Positions 59,572 through 64,000 of a stretch of DNA of 64,000 nucleotides are shown here, piece after piece (position 1 is the stretch's first letter; every line of letters starts with the position of its first letter). The stretch lies in assembly GCA_033782935.1 (NCBI GenBank), contig JAWQEG010003763.1:38501-102500 (forward strand), in the 5' to 3' direction. Source of the DNA: Petrolisthes cinctipes (Eukaryota; Arthropoda; Malacostraca; Decapoda; Porcellanidae). The notes under the pieces are model-generated. The model had not been told where the DNA came from and ran no database searches. It was given only the letters and a program-made list of their open reading frames with translations. The position numbers and the translations under genes are program-made.

Positions 59572-59749
59572 AAGTGAAGATCAAGCAGCCCAGTTGGGGA
59601 ATATTTGTCATTACCCACATCATTCTTAGCAAACCTTTCTCCCCGGTTACAGTGTATGAATAACCTTTCCTCTCCATTTCCTCCATTTCTCTACCATCAC
59701 CACCAACACCCAGTCCTATGTTCCTTTCTATTCTAGGTAGGCAGTTGGA

Positions 59750-60512
59750 AAGAGATGGAAGGAAGGAGAGATGGATGGGAGGAAGGAGAGATGGGTGGGA
59801 GGAAGGAGAGATGGGTGGGAGGAAGGAGAGATGTGTGGGAGGAAGGAGAGATGTGTGGGAGGAAGGAGAGATGGGTGGGAGGAAGGAGAGATGAGTGGGA
59901 GGAAGGAGAGATGGGTGGGAGGGAGGAGAGATGAGTGGGAGGAAGGGGAGATGGGTGGGAGGAAGGAAGGAGAGATGGGTGGGAGGAAGGAGAGATGGGT
60001 GGGAGGAAGGAGAGATGAGTGGGAGCTAGGAGAGATGAGTGGGAGGAAGGAGAGATGGATGGGAGGAAGGAGAGAGGAGTGGGAGCTAGGAGAGATGAGT
60101 GGGAGGAAGGAGAGATGAGTGGAAGGAAGGAAAGATGGATGGGAGGAAGGAGAGATGAGTGGGAGGAAGGAGAGATGAGTGGAAGGGAGGAAGGAGAGAT
60201 GAGTGGATGGGAGGAAGGAGAGATGAGTGGATGGGAGGAAGGAGAGATGAGTGGGAGGAAGGAGAGATGAGTGGAAGGGAGGAAGGAGAGATGAGTGGAA
60301 GGGAGGAAGGAGAGATGAGTGGAAGGGAGGAAGGAGAGATGGATGGGAGGGAGGAAGGAGAGATGAGTAGAGGGGAGGAAGGAGAGAGAGTGGATGGGAG
60401 GGAGGAGAGATGGGTGGAAGGAAGGAGAGATGGATGGGAGGGAAGAAGGAGAGATGAGTGGAAGCTAGGAAGGAGAGATGAGTGGAAGGAAGAAAGGAAG
60501 GAAGGAGAGATG
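59750..60512 (+). repeat. Purine-rich minisatellite with a 20-bp unit
   Basis: The unit AGATGGGTGGGAGGAAGGAG is repeated about 35 times, with a later 24-bp variant that adds GGAA or GATG. One strand is almost entirely purine, which favours triplex or slipped structures. All reading frames are long simply because the unit lacks stops. Confidence 0.95.
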
Positions 60513-61131
60513 AGTTTAGTACTTAGCATAGTTTGGGAGGACGTAAGGTGACATTTAGCTGAGAAGGAAAGCGAGGGTACATAGTGGGAGGTGGAAGGGG
60601 CCAAGTATGAGAAGGGGACGTACTGTACAATATAGGTAGAGGGGCGTACAGTAAGAGGAAGGGGGCGTACAATGGGAGAAGGGGGATGTACAGTACACTT
60701 AGAGAGTTTCGTACACTTAAGAGGAGGGAGGGGGGGGGGTTACAATGGGAGGGGTATACGTACACTTAATTGCATTGAAAATTATGATCGCATCTGTACA
60801 CACGAAGGAAAAGGGGAAGAGTGCATTGCTGGAAGAAGAGTGAGGTGAGGGGAGGGAGGGGGTGGAAAGGGAAGGGAGGAGGGAAGGGAAGGGAAGAGGG
60901 GAGGGAAAGGAAGGGGAAGAGAAGGGAGGAGGGAAGGGAAAGGGAAGAAAGGAGGGAAGGGAAGGGAAGGGGAAGAGAAGGGAGGCTTACTTGGGCTGGT
61001 ATAATGACGAGGAGAAGTGACCCAAGAGGCGCCCTGTGGTTACCTGACTTCACCACAGCTGTAAGTATAAGCATAAGTATAGGGAAGAGAGGGAGCCATA
61101 CCGATCAGGGAACTGTGTTGTGTTAAAGGTG

Positions 61132-61190
<59 letters not shown>

Positions 61191-61206
61191 GGAAACAAGT
61201 GTGTGG

Positions 61207-61283
<77 letters not shown>

Positions 61284-61300
61284 TGACTGACTGACTGGGT
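60513..61300. repeat. Purine-rich tract and GT/AG microsatellites
   Basis: GGAAGGGAAGAGGGG-type sequence (about 60838-60990) is followed by a GT run (61135-61188) and an AG run (61209-61281). No gene is seen. Confidence 0.85.
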
Positions 61301-61495
61301 ATGGTTATAAAGTGTGGACATGGTAATTGATGGGAAACATTAAATGGACATGCACAGACAAAATTTACGATGCAGGTCATTTGAGAATCCATTATACAGT
61401 ATAGGTAAACCAAGAACCACACAGATTATACACAGAATATACACTCTTTATAGTTATACGTATACCCTAATATACTGTACTCATAGTGATCGGTT

Positions 61496-61666
61496 TTAAA
61501 GGGATGATTCTCTTGTTGGTAAATTAGAAGGCTACTGATTCCTCCTAACTATACCAGAAAACAAACACCTTCAATGGTACAAAAAAATAGGGGATCTGTT
61601 GTTTCGTGGCATAGTTTGGGGGAATCAGAAACCTTTTGATTCACCAACAATCGAAATCTCCCCTGA
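61496..61666. mobile_element. TTAA MITE, family 1, copy c
   Basis: TTAA at 61496-61499 precedes AGGGATGATTCTCTTGTTGG. The right end reads CACCAACAATCGAAATCTCC. It shares the GGCTACTGATTCCTCC and GTGGCATAGTTTGG words with copies a and b. The right TTAA is lost. Confidence 0.78.
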
Positions 61667-61994
61667 AGTGTAAAGAGACTGAGGTATAGTGGTTCTCCAT
61701 TTCATCTGCTCAAAAATTAATATAAAGTACTGTACAACATACAATGGACAACACGTGGCCACTCCATAAGACTCATTCACTCACTTGTTGAAGGATAACA
61801 CAAAGGTTAATTAATAATCGAACAAACACATTCAACTTACAGAATTACATAGTGTTCAGGTGGTAACTATATAATTTTTATGCATTTTTCTTTTCAGATT
61901 ACGAGCGCGTGAAGCCTCTATTTCCATACTGTACTTCACGACTTCTTGGCAGATGTGGCGACCGGACTTATGCCGGCAACTGTACAGTGTTGGT
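61667..61994. other. Spacer; nothing recognised
   Basis: No ORF or repeat is supported, apart from a short match near 61955-61985 to the end of the TA-flanked foldback family found at 36.9 kb. Confidence 0.4.
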
Positions 61995-62138
61995 TTTAAA
62001 TTTTTAAGCTACTGATTTCTTCTAAAATCTATTCCAAGCAACAGGACATCACCATATTTGTTCATTTTTTTCCGATTCCTGGCATACTTTGGAGGAATCA
62101 AGGTGCTCTACTGTACCAAAAATATACTATCCCCTTAA
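61995..62138. mobile_element. TTAA MITE, family 3, copy c
   Basis: It ends with AAATATACTATCCCC at TTAA 62135-62138, the complement of the GGGGATCGTATACTTT end seen in gene C. The inside has GGCATACTTTGGAGGAATC. The left end is degraded. Confidence 0.65.
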
Positions 62139-62329
62139 GGGACCCTGTGTTGTAGTCAGAAAATTGGAGGTTAGAGAGTCCTTCATACATTGCCATGAAA
62201 CACTACTTACATTAATTAAAGGGGTTTGTTTCGTGGCATAGAATGGTATTGAAAGGTCTACCTCCTAGTTATAAGACTTTTTCTACTGCTGAAGCCTCCA
62301 ATTTTCATACACGATCACTGGGACCTTAA
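62135..62329. mobile_element. TTAA MITE, family 2, copy c (shares TTAA with family 3)
   Basis: TTAA lies at both ends (62135-62138 and 62326-62329), with GGGACCCTGTGTTGTAGTC at the left and ACACGATCACTGGGACC at the right. It begins at the TTAA that ends the family 3 copy, the mirror of the arrangement at 43.7 kb. Confidence 0.82.
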
Positions 62330-63465
62330 ACATTTTTAGATAATATATCCACCACCATCGTTCTCTTCAGCACCACCCTCTCTGAAACCACCACACCATG
62401 TACTGTACGTAGCTGCCTCTGCCCAACATCTATGGGAATGACTTGGCATGGGTAATCTGATAATAAAAAAAAACATTAAAGCCTTGCTGATACCTCCTTC
62501 GATTGTCTGGCACATGAGGCGTGACGAGCCTAAAGGATCATAAAAGTAGGTAAGAAACATTATCAGAAGGGTATGTAAGAAGGCAGTGCAGGTACACGTG
62601 ATAAAAAAACTATATGAACAGGAGGAGGCTCATAGTTCTATAAAGGATTGGCACAGTTAATGATGCCCAGGGAATAAACAAGATGGGGCTTCTGAGTTCA
62701 GGTACAGTCCAAGGTTTGTTGTGGTTGAATGGAATAATTGAACTATAGAGAAAGAAAATGTTAAGGCCGAAGTTTTGATTTTGGGATGGATAAGACGAAT
62801 ATTGGAGGCTGGAAGAAGGGTATGTAATTATAGATAGTTACAGATAGAAATACATAGAGAGAGAGAGAGAGATAGGGAGAGAGAGAGATAGAGAGAGAGA
62901 TAGGGAGAGAGAGAGATAGAGAGAGAGATAGGGAGAGGGAGAGACAGAGATAAGGAGAGAGAGAAAGAGAGAGACAGAGAGAGATGAGAGAAATGAAGGA
63001 GAGAGGGGGGCGACACACCCCCTCACGACACGCAGGGTTACTGACCCTCCACTCTGCCTACCTTCCTTCCTTCCTTCCTCACACACTGCAAACTGGCACA
63101 CAACAAGGATAAATGGCGGACTTTCAAACAAGTAAAATAATGACAAAGGACAGGAAAAATAAGAGTTATAATGAGACTCACTTGGAGAATATAAGGGAGC
63201 TAAGAAAGAAGCTGTAAAAACCAAAGAACCAATACACTAAGAAGTTATATAGTTCACCAGCCAGCCAGTGAAAATGTACCAAAGCAGAGGGTAAGATAAT
63301 ATACAACTTGAGGGTCAGACATACAGTACAACAGAATGAACAACAATCGGCTAACCAATCACTCACATATCTGTTTTACAGAGGTTCGTATTTCTGGGCA
63401 AACTGAGGGGCAACTGACTCTTCCATAATAATCGGCCTGGAAACAGACTCTTACCTTCTCAGTTT
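62330..63465. other. Gap with a GA/GATA repeat; no gene seen
   Basis: A compound repeat of AGAGAGAGATAGGG units occupies about 62855-62990. The remaining sequence shows no feature I can name. Confidence 0.45.
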
Positions 63466-63732
63466 ACGAGTGTATATAGGATCTGTTGTGTAGCATTGTT
63501 GGCAAGAACTAGTAGTAGCCCAGACAGCTTGAGGAACTTCAACAACAACAACAACTAGTAGTAGCTCACCCATTTGCCAACAGCACCAACCAGTTCGCCT
63601 TAGAAAACATAATATAGACCACCAATCATAATGTGACTCCTCGCAGCAGCAAATCCACATGAATTTCTTGATCATAGCTGCTGCCAGTCAAAACTTCCTG
63701 ATAATAGCTCCTGCCAAAACAAAGCTGCGAAC

Positions 63733-63946
63733 AATGTGGCATGATGAGATGTCTCTGTGGCGATTATCTTCTCTAATTGTTACGGTGGTCTCCCTTCTCA
63801 TAAACGCTAATGTATACGGTGCGTGGGATATAATAGGCAGTGCAGGGGAACTAAATTATTATGATACTGCTTGTTGTTGTGGTGGGGAGGGCAGGGCAGA
63901 GGTTGGAAATGTGGGGTTGGCAGGACACACGGGGATACTTAGTTAA
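63733..63946 (+). pseudogene. Exon-like ORF resembling coding exon 1 of the secreted cluster family (partial or broken)
   Basis: Within an ORF open from 63659, the frame from about 63733 (MWHDEMSLWRLSS) carries a good signal peptide (MSLWRLSSLIVTVVSLLI, then NANVYGA). It then has ACCCGGEGRAEVGNVGLAG. That end resembles the ends of coding exon 1 in genes A and C (PCC-G-G ... small residues ... AG or VG just before the donor). Here the position after the final Gly codon reads CACACG instead of GT, so the conserved donor is missing. The ORF stops at TAA inside the TTAA of a MITE (63943-63946). The window ends too soon to see the other exons. It could be a pseudogene, a rearranged gene using another donor, or a chance match. 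Confidence 0.35.
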
Positions 63947-64000
63947 GGACCCTGTGATCTTGTATGAGACTTGGTGGCTTCCGATTCCTCCTGACTATGC
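63943..64000. mobile_element. TTAA MITE, family 2, copy d, cut by the window end
   Basis: TTAA at 63943-63946 is followed by GGACCCTGTGATCTTGTATG and the family word GATTCCTCCTGACTATGC, after which the window stops. It matches the left half of copy a. Confidence 0.8.

Noticed and set aside
59771..60604. Long Gly/Arg/Glu and Ser/Pro/Leu ORFs over 60 kb
   Set aside because: The 20-bp unit lacks stop codons in every frame, so these arise automatically.

Overview
The window is eukaryotic nuclear DNA from an arthropod, most likely a decapod or related malacostracan crustacean. The reasons are small exons with GT-AG introns, short TTAGG-like motifs, very long AG/GT/ATT microsatellites, many decayed LINEs and foldback elements, and protein matches to animal gene families. 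The species cannot be fixed from the sequence. Splice structures were derived by hand from reading frame, splice signals and paralogue or family comparison.

Layout. (1) 1-20 kb holds two single-copy housekeeping genes on the minus strand: EMG1/NEP1 (five coding exons, 982-6483, 236 aa) and CCDC137 (six coding exons, 8989-19119, 276 aa). Both are associated with the nucleolus. Their introns carry foldback elements, a tRNA-derived SINE, LINE fragments and an internally deleted LINE that keeps an intact zinc-knuckle ORF1 (16069-17181). (2) 19.5-20.9 kb is a minus-strand LINE endonuclease remnant. (3) About 21.2-36.6 kb is one satellite array of roughly 60 copies of a 254-bp unit. Each unit is a trimer of about 85-bp subunits, and longer blocks are themselves reiterated. 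(4) 36.6-39.5 kb holds TA-flanked foldback elements and microsatellites, including a 235-bp AG run. (5) 39.6-51.7 kb is the most interesting part: three tandem, same-strand paralogues (194, 209 and 210 aa) with identical exon phases. Each encodes a signal peptide, a glycine-zipper and Gly/Cys (or His) rich segment, a furin-type K/R-rich cleavage site, and a C-terminal four-cysteine domain resembling the arthropod DM4/12 family. Each gene has its own TATA box and a 5'-UTR intron. (6) 52-64 kb has a small THAP-domain transposon remnant, a LINE RNase H fragment, TTAA-flanked MITEs, minisatellites, and near the right edge (63.66-63.95 kb) an exon-like ORF that looks like a fourth first exon of the secreted family, with its splice donor lost and its stop codon supplied by a MITE.

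How things fit together. The secreted-protein cluster looks like a lineage-specific family grown by local duplication. The cleavable middle segment is the fast-changing part, while the four-Cys domain is constrained. I cannot assign a function; an antimicrobial, metal-binding or signalling precursor are all possible. The TTAA and TA MITEs postdate at least part of the cluster, because they lie inside its introns and intergenic gaps.
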